A stretch of 41,593 nucleotides of DNA from an uncultured Olsenella sp. (GTDB lineage: Bacteria > Actinomycetota > Coriobacteriia > Coriobacteriales > Atopobiaceae): NCBI GenBank assembly GCA_900316105.1, contig ONBR01000018.1:1-41593 (forward strand). The letters are read 5' to 3'. This document shows, piece after piece, positions 30,487-37,807 of the stretch. Numbering within the stretch: position 1 is the stretch's first letter; each line of letters begins with the position of its first letter. Under the pieces are notes generated by a model that saw only the letters and a list, made by a program, of their open reading frames with translations, ran no database searches and was not told the origin of the DNA. The position numbers and the translations under genes were made by a program.

Positions 30487-32328
30487 ATGGCAAAGGCAAG
30501 AGAGGGGGTCTCGAAGTTCGGCAAGTTCCTTTCGGGAATGGTCATGCCAAACATCGGTGCCTTCATCGCATGGGGCTTCATCACGGCCCTCTTCATCGAG
30601 AAGGGCTGGATGCCCAACGCGGACCTGGCGAAGATCGTCAGCCCCATGCTCCAGTACCTGATTCCCATCCTGATCGCCGGACAGGGCGGCTACGCCTTTG
30701 ACGGCAACCGCGGTAGGGTCATTGGCTCCATCGCCGTCTTCGGCGCCATCATGGGCACCGACTACACCATGCTCATGGGCGCCATGCTCATGGGTCCCCT
30801 GGCCGGCTGGGTTCTCAAGAAGTGGGACGAGTGGGCCAAGTCCTGGAAGCCTGCCGGCCTTGAGATGCTGGTCGACAACTTCTCCCTGGGCATCATCGGC
30901 CTGCTTTTGGCCATCCTGGGCTTCTACGCCATCGGGCCCTTCATGGGTCTGATCCTGGTCATCCTCCAGGGCGGCGTCCAGGTCCTCGTTGACAACGGCC
31001 TCATGCCCCTCCTGGCCTTCTTCATCGAGCCTGCCAAGGTTCTCTTCCTCAACAACGCCATCGGCAACGGCATCTTCGTGCCCATCGGCACCGAGCAGGT
31101 CAAGGCAGCCGGCCAGTCCATCATGTTCATGCTGGAGGCCAACCCCGGTCCTGGCGTCGGCATGCTCCTGGCCTACGCCCTCTTCTGCAAGGACAAGACC
31201 ACCAAGCAGTCCGCCCCCGGTGCCATCATCATCCAGTTCATCGGCGGCATCCACGAGATCTACTTCCCCTACATCCTCATGAACCCCAAGGTCATCATCG
31301 GCCCCATGCTGGGTAACTTCGTGGCCATCCTCTTCTCCGGCATCTTCGGCCTGGGCCTGGTGGCTCCCGCCTCCCCCGGCTCCATCATCGCCTTCGCTTC
31401 CATGGCGCCCAAGAGCCAGCTGATCCTGGTCCTGCTTGACGTCGTGATCGCCGCAGCCGTCTCCTTCGTGGTGTCCGCTCCCCTGGTTCGCGACGCCTCC
31501 ATGGGCGACGACTCCGACTCCGACGGCACCACCGCCACCGTGACCAAGGTCAAGGGTGTCGTCTCCAAGATCGTCTTTGCCTGCGACGCCGGCATGGGCT
31601 CCTCCGCCATGGGCGCCACCCGCTTCCACAACCGGATTAAGCTGGACCGCCCCGACATCGTGGTCGAGCACGCCTCCGTGGACGAGGTCCCCGCCGACGC
31701 CGACGTGGTCGTGGTCCAGGCCTCCCTGGCCGACCGTGCCCGCAAGTCTGCCCCGGGCGCCGACTTCGTGGTCATCAAGAACTTCCTCCAGGACCCCGGT
31801 CTGGACTCCCTCTACCAGCAGCTCGTGGCCACCTCTGCCGCCGCAGGCGTGGGCTCCACCGATGCTCCCTCCGTGGCCCAGCAGGCCGAGGAGCCGGCAG
31901 GCAAGCGGGTCGTGGCCATCGACAAGGCCGGCATCCAGCTGGGGCTTCCCAGCGTGAGCCGAGAGGAGGCCATCAAGGCCGCCGGCAAGGCCCTCATGGA
32001 TCACGGCTCCGTTGATGCCTCCTACGTTGATGCCATGCTTGAGCGCGACCGCGAGCAGAGCGTCTACATGGGCCTGGGCGTGGCCATCCCCCACGGGACC
32101 AACGCCGCCAAGGGCTCCATCAAGAAGACCTGCGTCGTGCTCCTCCAGTACCCCCAGGGCGTCCAATGGGGCGACGAGAAGGCCTACCTGGTCTTTGGCA
32201 TCGCAGGCGCCAACGGCGAGCACCTCCAAGTCCTGGCCAACGTGGCCCGCGCCCTCGAGGACGAGGAGGTCGTCCAGAAGATGAGGACCACCACCGACAA
32301 GGACTGGCTCCTCAAGGTCCTGGGCTAG
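30487..32328 (+). CDS. mtlA: PTS mannitol transporter, EIICBA
   Basis: Membrane permease that brings in mannitol and phosphorylates it to mannitol 1-phosphate (613 aa, the fused three-domain form). The EIIC part (about 1-340) has many hydrophobic segments and the conserved GGIHEIYFPYILM motif. EIIB follows, with the phosphorylated C366 in VFACDAGMGSSAMGA. EIIA ends the protein, with H536 in GVAIPHGT. No separate EIIA gene is therefore needed. The ATG at 30487 has GAGGAGA close ahead; the longer frame from 30397 translates the leader. mtlD, the next enzyme, is 1.3 kb downstream, with a divergent RpiR gene in between. Confidence 0.96.
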   Translation: MAKAREGVSKFGKFLSGMVMPNIGAFIAWGFITALFIEKGWMPNADLAKIVSPMLQYLIPILIAGQGGYAFDGNRGRVIGSIAVFGAIMGTDYTMLMGAMLMGPLAGWVLKKWDEWAKSWKPAGLEMLVDNFSLGIIGLLLAILGFYAIGPFMGLILVILQGGVQVLVDNGLMPLLAFFIEPAKVLFLNNAIGNGIFVPIGTEQVKAAGQSIMFMLEANPGPGVGMLLAYALFCKDKTTKQSAPGAIIIQFIGGIHEIYFPYILMNPKVIIGPMLGNFVAILFSGIFGLGLVAPASPGSIIAFASMAPKSQLILVLLDVVIAAAVSFVVSAPLVRDASMGDDSDSDGTTATVTKVKGVVSKIVFACDAGMGSSAMGATRFHNRIKLDRPDIVVEHASVDEVPADADVVVVQASLADRARKSAPGADFVVIKNFLQDPGLDSLYQQLVATSAAAGVGSTDAPSVAQQAEEPAGKRVVAIDKAGIQLGLPSVSREEAIKAAGKALMDHGSVDASYVDAMLERDREQSVYMGLGVAIPHGTNAAKGSIKKTCVVLLQYPQGVQWGDEKAYLVFGIAGANGEHLQVLANVARALEDEEVVQKMRTTTDKDWLLKVLG

Positions 32329-32375
32329 GTCCTTCGATAGCAGCACGGCTTGGCCTTGCCGAGCCTGATAACAGC

Positions 32376-32411
32376 GGAAGGCGCGGGGACTCAGGTCTCC
32401 GCGCCTTCCTT
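32376..32411 (+). terminator. Terminator of mtlA
   Basis: ggaaggcgcgg (32376-32386) pairs with ccgcgccttcc (32399-32409), an 11-bp GC-rich stem followed by a few T. Confidence 0.8.
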
Positions 32412-32430
32412 GTATAGGCCGCCTGCGCCA

Positions 32431-32465
32431 GTGAGCCAGATGGGGTCAGGCCACTTTTGGCTCAT
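32431..32465 (+). repeat. Approximately 32-bp element, family C, copy 1
   Basis: gagccagat, then ggggtcaggccacttttgg and ctcat. Terminal gagcca/tggctc can pair. It aligns with copies at 34771-34799 and (inverted) 35744-35776. Confidence 0.85.
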
Positions 32466-32493
32466 CGCGCAGGTCAGTGCCTTACACGCCAGC

Positions 32494-33255
32494 TCAGCTG
32501 CCCAGGTAGGAGATGATGGTCTGGGTGATCATCATCAGGGGCAGACGGGAGTAGTTGACGTCTCCCAGGTAGGAGATTATCTCCTCGGTGTGGCCAAAGA
32601 GCATGACCGAGGCGTACTTCTCCAGGTCGCTCCCCCGCCGGCAGCAGCAACCGATCACGGGAATCCCGGCATCGTGGGCCAGTCGCGCCACCTTGGGAAG
32701 GGTCCGGTCCCGGCACTGGACGCTCAGGATGATCACGAGATCCCCCTCCCGGGCCATGCTGCCCACCTTGAGCATCCAGTTGTGGTCAGTGACCAGGGCC
32801 ACGTTGTAGCCCAGGTACTGGAGGTAGACCATGAACTCCTGGGCAATGTAGATGGTCTCGCCTCGGGCGAACATGAGGACCCGACGGGCCGCCTTGATGG
32901 CGTTGGCAGCGCGGAGGATGTCGGGCAGGTTGAAGTCGTCCAGGGTCTGGGAGCTGATCAGGCTCAGCTTCTGGATGGCATCGGACATGTGACCCTCGCC
33001 CGACTGGTGGCCCTGGGATTCACGCGACCGCCGGACGCGGTCGGCCCGCAGGGCCACACGAAGCTCGGCGATAGATCCCAGGCCCACCTTCTGGATGGCG
33101 CGCGAGACCGTGGATGTGGAGGTTGCCGTCTCGCGGGCCAGGACCGAGATCGAGGCATCCAAGACCTGGTCTTGGTGGTGGCTCAGGTAGTCGATCACGG
33201 TACGTTCCGAGGGGGTCAGCCGCTCGTAGCCTTCCCTGTCGATGTCAAGCGCCAT
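32494..33255 (-). CDS. RpiR-family transcriptional regulator
   Basis: A 253-residue sugar-phosphate-responsive regulator. The N-terminal RpiR helix-turn-helix (about 12-60: TPSERTVIDYLSHHQD...SISVLARETATSTSTVSRAIQKVGLGS) is followed by a SIS sugar-phosphate-binding domain (about 110-245), with RVLMFARGET and the later DLVIILSVQCRDRTLPKVARLAHDAGIPVIG. The latter holds the Ser-rich phosphate loop, although one position expected to be Ser or Thr reads Cys. ATG 33255 has AGGAGG ahead; the frame upstream has none. It diverges from mtlD and shares with it a control region full of ttccca half-sites. Likely controls the mannitol genes. Confidence 0.93.
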   Translation of the reverse strand: MALDIDREGYERLTPSERTVIDYLSHHQDQVLDASISVLARETATSTSTVSRAIQKVGLGSIAELRVALRADRVRRSRESQGHQSGEGHMSDAIQKLSLISSQTLDDFNLPDILRAANAIKAARRVLMFARGETIYIAQEFMVYLQYLGYNVALVTDHNWMLKVGSMAREGDLVIILSVQCRDRTLPKVARLAHDAGIPVIGCCCRRGSDLEKYASVMLFGHTEEIISYLGDVNYSRLPLMMITQTIISYLGS

Positions 33256-33371
33256 GGGAGCGCCTCCTGTCTGTCGTCTCTTCACTTGCCAGTAGATGGG
33301 CACTGACACGCCGTGCCCTTGTCGCGCCGGCAAGCCAACCAGGCCCGCACGGGCGCCGTCCTTCTTTGTTC

Positions 33372-33377
33372 ATTCTA
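33372..33377 (-). promoter_or_regulatory. Possible -10 box of the rpiR-type gene
   Basis: Minus-strand TAGAAT (33372-33377), about 117 bases ahead of the start. The -35 position falls at the edge of the palindrome at 33395-33414 and is not consensus-like. Confidence 0.4.
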
Positions 33378-33381
33378 TTCT

Positions 33382-33442
33382 TGTTGATTCAACATTTTGG
33401 GAAAATTCCCAAAAGTCTTCCCAGATTCCCACACCTTGGGAA
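33382..33442. promoter_or_regulatory. Operator cluster between rpiR-type gene and mtlD
   Basis: A 13-base palindrome tgttgattcaaca (33382-33394) directly abuts ttttgggaaaattcccaaaa (33395-33414), a 9-bp dyad. Further ttccca half-sites follow at 33418-33423 and 33426-33431, the last paired with tgggaa (33437-33442). So five ttccca/tgggaa half-sites lie in about 45 bases, in a region otherwise AT-rich. They are best read as regulator-binding sites of the RpiR-type protein or a catabolite regulator. Confidence 0.7.
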
Positions 33443-33601
33443 ACTTTACGTCTAAACAGGGGGATTTACCTGCCCATTCCCCCTAATATTCTTGTCAGCA
33501 CGAAAGAGAAGACAGGCACAATCCACCAGTAAGTCTTCGTTTCAACAGTCACCAAACGCAAGCAGCAAGAGACATCGGTTACCAACAGAAAGGACATCAT
33601 C
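33443..33601. other. Leader region of mtlD
   Basis: About 160 bases. A TAATAT (33484-33489) may be the mtlD -10 box, but no good -35 lies 16-18 bases ahead, which would fit activator dependence. AAAGGAC precedes the start. Confidence 0.4.
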
Positions 33602-34765
33602 ATGAAGGCAGTGCATTTCGGAGCGGGCGCCATCGGCAGGGGCTTCATCGGCGAGCTGCTTCACCAGTCCGGCTACCACGTGACCTTCGTTGACGTGAGC
33701 GAGGCCATCGTCAACCAGATCAACGCCCAGGGCTCCTACGACCTCTACGACCTGGACACCCACGAGCAGATCGTGATCGACGACATCGACGCCATCAACT
33801 CCATCCAGGACCCCGCAGCAGCCGCAGCTGCCGTCGCTCAGGCCGACATCGTGACCACCGCCGTCATGGTTGCCAACCTCAAGCACATCGCCCCCGTCAT
33901 GCTGGAGGGCCTCAAGCAGCGTTTCGCCAAGGGCGCAAAGAGGATCAACATCCTGGCCTGCGAGAACGCCCTGGGCAACTCCACCATCCTGCGTGAGGAG
34001 CTCGCCAAGCTGAACGCCGACTTTGCCCCCCACCTGGACGAGGTCGCAGCCTTCCCCTGCACCGCCGTCGACCGAGTGGTCCTGCCCGAGCGCGATGCCG
34101 AGGGCCACGAGGTCATCCGGATCTCGGGCACCTTCGAGCTGGACGTGGAGCTCCCCCGCACCGTCGACCCCTCCCACCAGGAGATCAAGGGTGCCAGCTA
34201 CGTCGATGACCTGCAGAAGTTCATCGAGCGCAAGCTCTTCCTCCTGAACGGCGGCCATGCCTGGACCGGCTACATCGGTCTTCTCCATGGCCACACCACC
34301 ATTCAGGAGGTCCTGCGCGACCAGGAGCTCCTGCCCTATGTGCGCGAGACCATGGGCGAGAGCGCAGCCCTCCTGGAGGTCCGCTACGGCTTTGCCCGCG
34401 CCGACCTGGATGCCTACATCGACTTCATCATCAAGCGCTGGCTGACGCCCGGCATGTCCGACCCCATCTTCCGCGTCTGCCGCAACCCCATCCAGAAGCT
34501 GGGCCCCAAGGAGCGCCTGACCTCCCCCACCCTGGGTTGCGAGGACCTGGCCCTGCCCTTCCACCGCCACGCCCAGGGCATCGCCGCCGGCCTCCTCTTC
34601 GACAACCCCGAGGACGCCCAGTCGGTCGAGCTCAAGACCTTCATCGCCCAGAACGGCGTAGTGGCAGCCGTGGAGAAGTACGTGGGCGTCGCCTCTGGCA
34701 CCGAGCTCTTCAAGGAGGTCGTGGCCTGCTACCAGCAGTTCGCCGCGGGCGACTACAGCCTGTAA
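33602..34765 (+). CDS. mtlD: Mannitol-1-phosphate 5-dehydrogenase
   Basis: Oxidises mannitol 1-phosphate to fructose 6-phosphate with NAD (387 aa, normal length). The N-terminal NAD motif reads MKAVHFGAGAIGRGFIG; the family segments FVDVSEAIVNQIN and CENALGNS are present, as are FPCTAVDR and the catalytic-domain stretch KLFLLNGGHAWTGYIGLLHGH with its Lys, Asn and His. AAAGGAC lies about nine bases ahead of the ATG. Paired in function with the EIICBA permease at 30.5-32.3 kb. Its own control region faces the RpiR-type gene. Confidence 0.97.
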   Translation: MKAVHFGAGAIGRGFIGELLHQSGYHVTFVDVSEAIVNQINAQGSYDLYDLDTHEQIVIDDIDAINSIQDPAAAAAAVAQADIVTTAVMVANLKHIAPVMLEGLKQRFAKGAKRINILACENALGNSTILREELAKLNADFAPHLDEVAAFPCTAVDRVVLPERDAEGHEVIRISGTFELDVELPRTVDPSHQEIKGASYVDDLQKFIERKLFLLNGGHAWTGYIGLLHGHTTIQEVLRDQELLPYVRETMGESAALLEVRYGFARADLDAYIDFIIKRWLTPGMSDPIFRVCRNPIQKLGPKERLTSPTLGCEDLALPFHRHAQGIAAGLLFDNPEDAQSVELKTFIAQNGVVAAVEKYVGVASGTELFKEVVACYQQFAAGDYSL

Positions 34766-34770
34766 TGAAA

Positions 34771-34799
34771 CAGATTGGGACAGGCCACTTTTGACTCAC
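34771..34799 (+). repeat. Family C element, copy 2 (left end diverged)
   Basis: cagattgggacaggccac followed by ttttgactcac, starting five bases after the mtlD stop. It shares the ggacaggcca/ttttg core with the copies at 32431-32465 and 35744-35776, but lacks the gagcca left end. Confidence 0.85.
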
Positions 34800-34817
34800 G
34801 CCCATCGCGTATTGCAG

Positions 34818-34842
34818 ATGCGCCCTCCGATTGGGGGGCGCA
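34818..34842 (+). terminator. Probable terminator of mtlD
   Basis: atgcgccc (34818-34825) pairs with gggcgcat (34835-34842); the following sequence is not T-rich, so it is weak. Confidence 0.5.
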
Positions 34843-35118
34843 TTGCTATGCATACGTGCATCTAGCCCTGCCGACTTACGGCCCCTGCCTCTGAGAAGCC
34901 AAATATGGCACCAGAAACCGCGCCCGCGGGCCAGGGAACGGAACCTGTTATGCATTCCCCAGGACGGATACTCGCGGGGAGCCTATATTAGTCCGCACTC
35001 GAGCCCTAGCGACAAAATCGTCAACTGGGCAAATATCGAAGATTCCCGTTCGAGTGCGGACTAAATCGGGCATCCGCAAGTAGCATGCATAAATTCGACA
35101 CGGAACCGCATAAATTTC
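34843..35118. other. Gene-free stretch with a spaced 15-bp inverted repeat
   Basis: About 275 bases between mtlD and the PLP-enzyme remnant, visibly lower in GC than the flanks. Its main structure is a perfect 15-bp inverted repeat, ttagtccgcactcga (34988-35002) with tcgagtgcggactaa (35050-35064), enclosing 47 bases. gcataaatt occurs twice near the right end (about 35087-35095 and 35108-35116). I see no open frame with a ribosome site and no known RNA. Confidence 0.7.
34988..35064. repeat. Perfect 15-bp inverted repeat, 47-bp spacer
   Basis: Arms at 34988-35002 and 35050-35064 are exact complements. No open frame inside. It could be a small non-autonomous mobile element, a regulator site pair or a structured RNA; nothing decides. 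Confidence 0.85.
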
Positions 35119-35799
35119 CTAGAATTTGGCCAGTTTCTCTTCCAGAAAGAGCACTTGGGCCATGGGGTCACCCGCCGTGCAAGCCAGGTCCTGCCAGGGT
35201 ATCGCACTCGGCGCATCCATCTCACCCGGCGCGTCTGCACCACACTCCGCGGCTGCCCTAACCGGCGCGTCTGTCCCCACCAGCCTGAAACTCACGCGCG
35301 TGCCAAAGCCCCCCTCCAGGGTCCGAGCAGCCAAGTCGAAGGAGGGGTCGCCGCGAAGGCCTGGATAGCGGACCTCATCCACCCTGGGATGGCAGCGCAG
35401 GTAGGAGGCCACGACCTGGGCTGCGTCCGAGGCCTGGCGCCATTCCTGGTTCTGTTTGGCAAGAAGCCCCTCCGTCTGGGCATCAGGCTCCTCGCCTACG
35501 GCCAGCACACCCCGCAACAAGGCTGCGCCTTGGCCCTCCCCCCTCAGCACGTCGACGGCAACGCGCAGCAGAACCCTGCCATCGCCCAGGGGCTCCATCG
35601 AGGCATCTGCCCCCAGCCGGATGGCAGGGCAGGCGCCCGGACTGTCAGCAAGGTCAGCCAGGAGGAGCTGGCCCGCAGCGTGGGCCTTAGCGGACGCAGC
35701 CTCCAGGTCCCGGCAGACCACGGGCCGTCCGCCCAGGGGTGCAATGAGACAAAACTGGCCTGTCCCCTTTTGGCTCGTCCCCAGGTCTTTTTGGCCCAT
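35119..35799 (-). pseudogene. Remnant or strongly diverged Cys/Met-metabolism PLP enzyme (transsulfuration family)
   Basis: The C-terminal half is clearly related to cystathionine gamma-synthase/lyase and O-acetylhomoserine sulfhydrylase: VASYLRCHPRVDEVRYPGL, then DLAARTLEGGFGTRVSFRL. The N-terminal half vaguely follows their AHAAGALLVVDNTFATP region, here AHAAGQLLLADLADSPG, but the motif with the PLP-binding lysine is absent and about 150 or more residues are missing compared with the usual ~380-430. The first ~20 codons from ATG 35799 read through a family C repeat, and the start overlaps neither a good ribosome site nor a family N-terminus. The frame is open, but this GC-rich genome keeps frames open by chance. 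Best read as a decayed gene; a PLP-independent protein is possible. Confidence 0.5.
35744..35776 (-). repeat. Family C element, copy 3 (inverted)
   Basis: On the minus strand gagccaaaa, then ggggacaggccagttttg and tctcat. Aligns base by base with copy 1 (32431-32465) over its whole length with few changes. Located at the broken 5' end of the transsulfuration remnant. Confidence 0.85.
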
Positions 35800-35816
35800 C
35801 CGCCTCAATAAAGAGA

Positions 35817-35845
35817 GGGCCGCGCCCCCGGAAAGGACGCGGCTC
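35817..35845 (-). terminator. Terminator of thrS
   Basis: gccgcg (35819-35824) pairs with cgcggc (35838-35843) with further GC pairs toward the loop; on the minus strand it is followed by ctctctttatt. Confidence 0.65.
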
Positions 35846-35890
35846 ACCACCTTGCGCTTTCTGGCTTTTCTTTCTGCGCGCGTCGACACG

Positions 35891-37654
35891 CTAGCCGCGC
35901 CTCTCGGCAATCTCGGCCGTGATGTCGGCGATGAAGTCGTCGAGCTCGCGCTGGACGGTCTCGTTCGTGCGGTCGCGGACGGAGATGTTTCCTGCCTCGG
36001 CCTCCTTCTCGCCCAGGATCAGCATGTAGGGCACGCGGTCGATGGAGCGGGCCTCGCGAATCTTGTAGCCGATCTTCTCGTCGCGCTCGTCCACCTTCAC
36101 GCGGACGCCAGCGTCGCGGAGCTTCTGGCCAACGGCCTTTGCGTAGTCACGGGTCTTCTCGGACACGGGAAGGACCTTGACCTGGCAGGGGGCCAGCCAG
36201 GTGGGGAACTTGCCCTCGTACTGCTCGATCAGCATGCCGATGAAGCGCTCGAAGGAGCCAAAGCCGGCACGGTGAATCATGATCGGGCGCTGCTTGGAGC
36301 CGTCCTTGTCGGTGTACTCCAGCTCGAAGCGCTCGGGCAGCTGGAAATCCAGCTGGATGGTGCCGCACTGCCACTCGCGGCCCAGGCAGTCCTCCAGGTG
36401 GAAGTCGATCTTGGGGCCGTAGAAGGCGCCGTCGCCGGGGTTGAGCACGTAGTCCACGTGCATGGCCTCCAGCGCGTCCTTGAGGCCCTGCTCGGCGAGG
36501 GCCCAGTCCTCGTCAGAGCCCATGGAGTTCTCGGGTCGGGTGGAAAGCTCGACGCGATAGGGGAAGCCGAACTGGTGGTAGTAGGCGGTGATCAGGTGAG
36601 CGACGTCAGTAACCTGCTCGGTGATCTGGTCGCGACGGATGAAGAGGTGGGCGTCATCCTGAGTGAAGGCGCGCACGCGGAAGAGGCCGTGCAGGGCGCC
36701 CTTGAGCTCATGCCTGTGGTCCTTGCCCGCCTCGGCGAGCTTCAGGGGCAGGTCACGGTAGGAGCGGGGACGGGACTTGTAGATCAGGCAGGCACCAGGG
36801 CAGTTCATCGGCTTGATGGCGAATTCCTCGTCGTCGATGGACGTGGTGTACATGTTCTCCTTGTAGTGGCCCCAGTGGCCGGAGGTCTCCCAGAGCTTGC
36901 GGGACAGGATGATGGGGGTGTCCACCTGTTCGTAGCCGTACTTGGCCTGCATCTCGATCCAGTACTGCTTCAGGGCGTTGTAGACCTTCATGCCATTGGG
37001 CAGCCAGAAGGGGAAGCCAGGGCCGAAGTCGGAGAACATGAAGAGCTCCATCTCCTTGCCGATCTTGCGGTGGTCGCGCTTGGCGGCCTCCTCAAGGAGC
37101 TTGAAGTGGGCATCCATCTCGGTCTTGTTGCGGAAGGCGACGCCATTGATGCGGGTCAGCATCTTGTTGTCCTTGTCGCCCTTCCAGTAGGCGCCAGACA
37201 CACCCGTGAGCTTGAAGGCCTTGAGGGCCTTGGTGTACATGAGGTGCGGGCCCACGCACATGTCCACGTACTCGCCCTGCTGATAGAAGGTGATGTGGGC
37301 GTCCTCGGGCAGGTCGGCGATGTGCTCGACCTTGTAGTCCTGACCGCGCTCGGCCATGAAGGCCACGGCCTCCTCACGGGGCTTCTCATACACGGTGAAC
37401 TTGAGGTTCTCCTTGCAGATCTTCTTCATCTCGTCTTCGATGGCGGGGAAATCGTCCTCGGAGATCTTCTTGTCACCCAGGTCGACGTCGTAGTAGAAGC
37501 CGTTGTCCGTCGCGGGGCCGTAGGCGAACTTGGCACCGGGGTACAGGCGCGCGATGGCCTGAGCCATGATATGGGCAGCGGAGTGGCGGATGACGTGGAG
37601 CTCCTCGTCCTCGGGGATCTCGTCGACGTGGCCGTCGTTAAAAAGAACCTTCAT
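35891..37654 (-). CDS. thrS: Threonyl-tRNA synthetase lacking the N-terminal TGS domain
   Basis: Charges tRNA-Thr (587 aa; most bacterial ThrRS are about 640). The protein begins about 23 residues before the editing-domain motif HSAAH (H24, H28), so the usual N-terminal TGS domain of ~60 residues is missing. The editing domain continues to YVDMCVGPHL with its Cys. The class II core has RDHRKIGKEMELF, the motif-2 region FRVRAFTQDDAHLF, and motif 3 near GFGSFERFIGML. The zinc-site segment reads MNCPGACLIY where most have MNCPGHxxI; the zinc Cys is kept. A C-terminal anticodon-binding domain follows. The start has no good ribosome site. No T-box leader was seen. Confidence 0.95.
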   Translation of the reverse strand: MKVLFNDGHVDEIPEDEELHVIRHSAAHIMAQAIARLYPGAKFAYGPATDNGFYYDVDLGDKKISEDDFPAIEDEMKKICKENLKFTVYEKPREEAVAFMAERGQDYKVEHIADLPEDAHITFYQQGEYVDMCVGPHLMYTKALKAFKLTGVSGAYWKGDKDNKMLTRINGVAFRNKTEMDAHFKLLEEAAKRDHRKIGKEMELFMFSDFGPGFPFWLPNGMKVYNALKQYWIEMQAKYGYEQVDTPIILSRKLWETSGHWGHYKENMYTTSIDDEEFAIKPMNCPGACLIYKSRPRSYRDLPLKLAEAGKDHRHELKGALHGLFRVRAFTQDDAHLFIRRDQITEQVTDVAHLITAYYHQFGFPYRVELSTRPENSMGSDEDWALAEQGLKDALEAMHVDYVLNPGDGAFYGPKIDFHLEDCLGREWQCGTIQLDFQLPERFELEYTDKDGSKQRPIMIHRAGFGSFERFIGMLIEQYEGKFPTWLAPCQVKVLPVSEKTRDYAKAVGQKLRDAGVRVKVDERDEKIGYKIREARSIDRVPYMLILGEKEAEAGNISVRDRTNETVQRELDDFIADITAEIAERRG

Positions 37655-37807
37655 CTAAGAAGCGTGCGGGCACGGCCCGTAGCGGGACACTCCCGCGAAA
37701 CAGCAACTCCCACATAATACGACAGGCTTTCGGTCGCGAGCGGGCAAATCAAGCACTAGGATACAGTCAACATCAAAAGGCTCGGCCGTTACCTTTCAGG
37801 AGGACCC

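Noticed and set aside
28886..34765. A new defence or mobile system in the hexitol region
   Set aside because: All genes belong to known sugar-alcohol uptake and regulation families; no nuclease, toxin or transposase.
35040..35070. tRNA-like TTCGA motif in the right arm of the inverted repeat
   Set aside because: No acceptor, anticodon or D stem can be built around it; it is one arm of the 15-bp inverted repeat.
37655..37807. T-box leader for thrS
   Set aside because: No specifier stem or T-box motif and too short; the gene faces a divergent neighbour within 153 bases.
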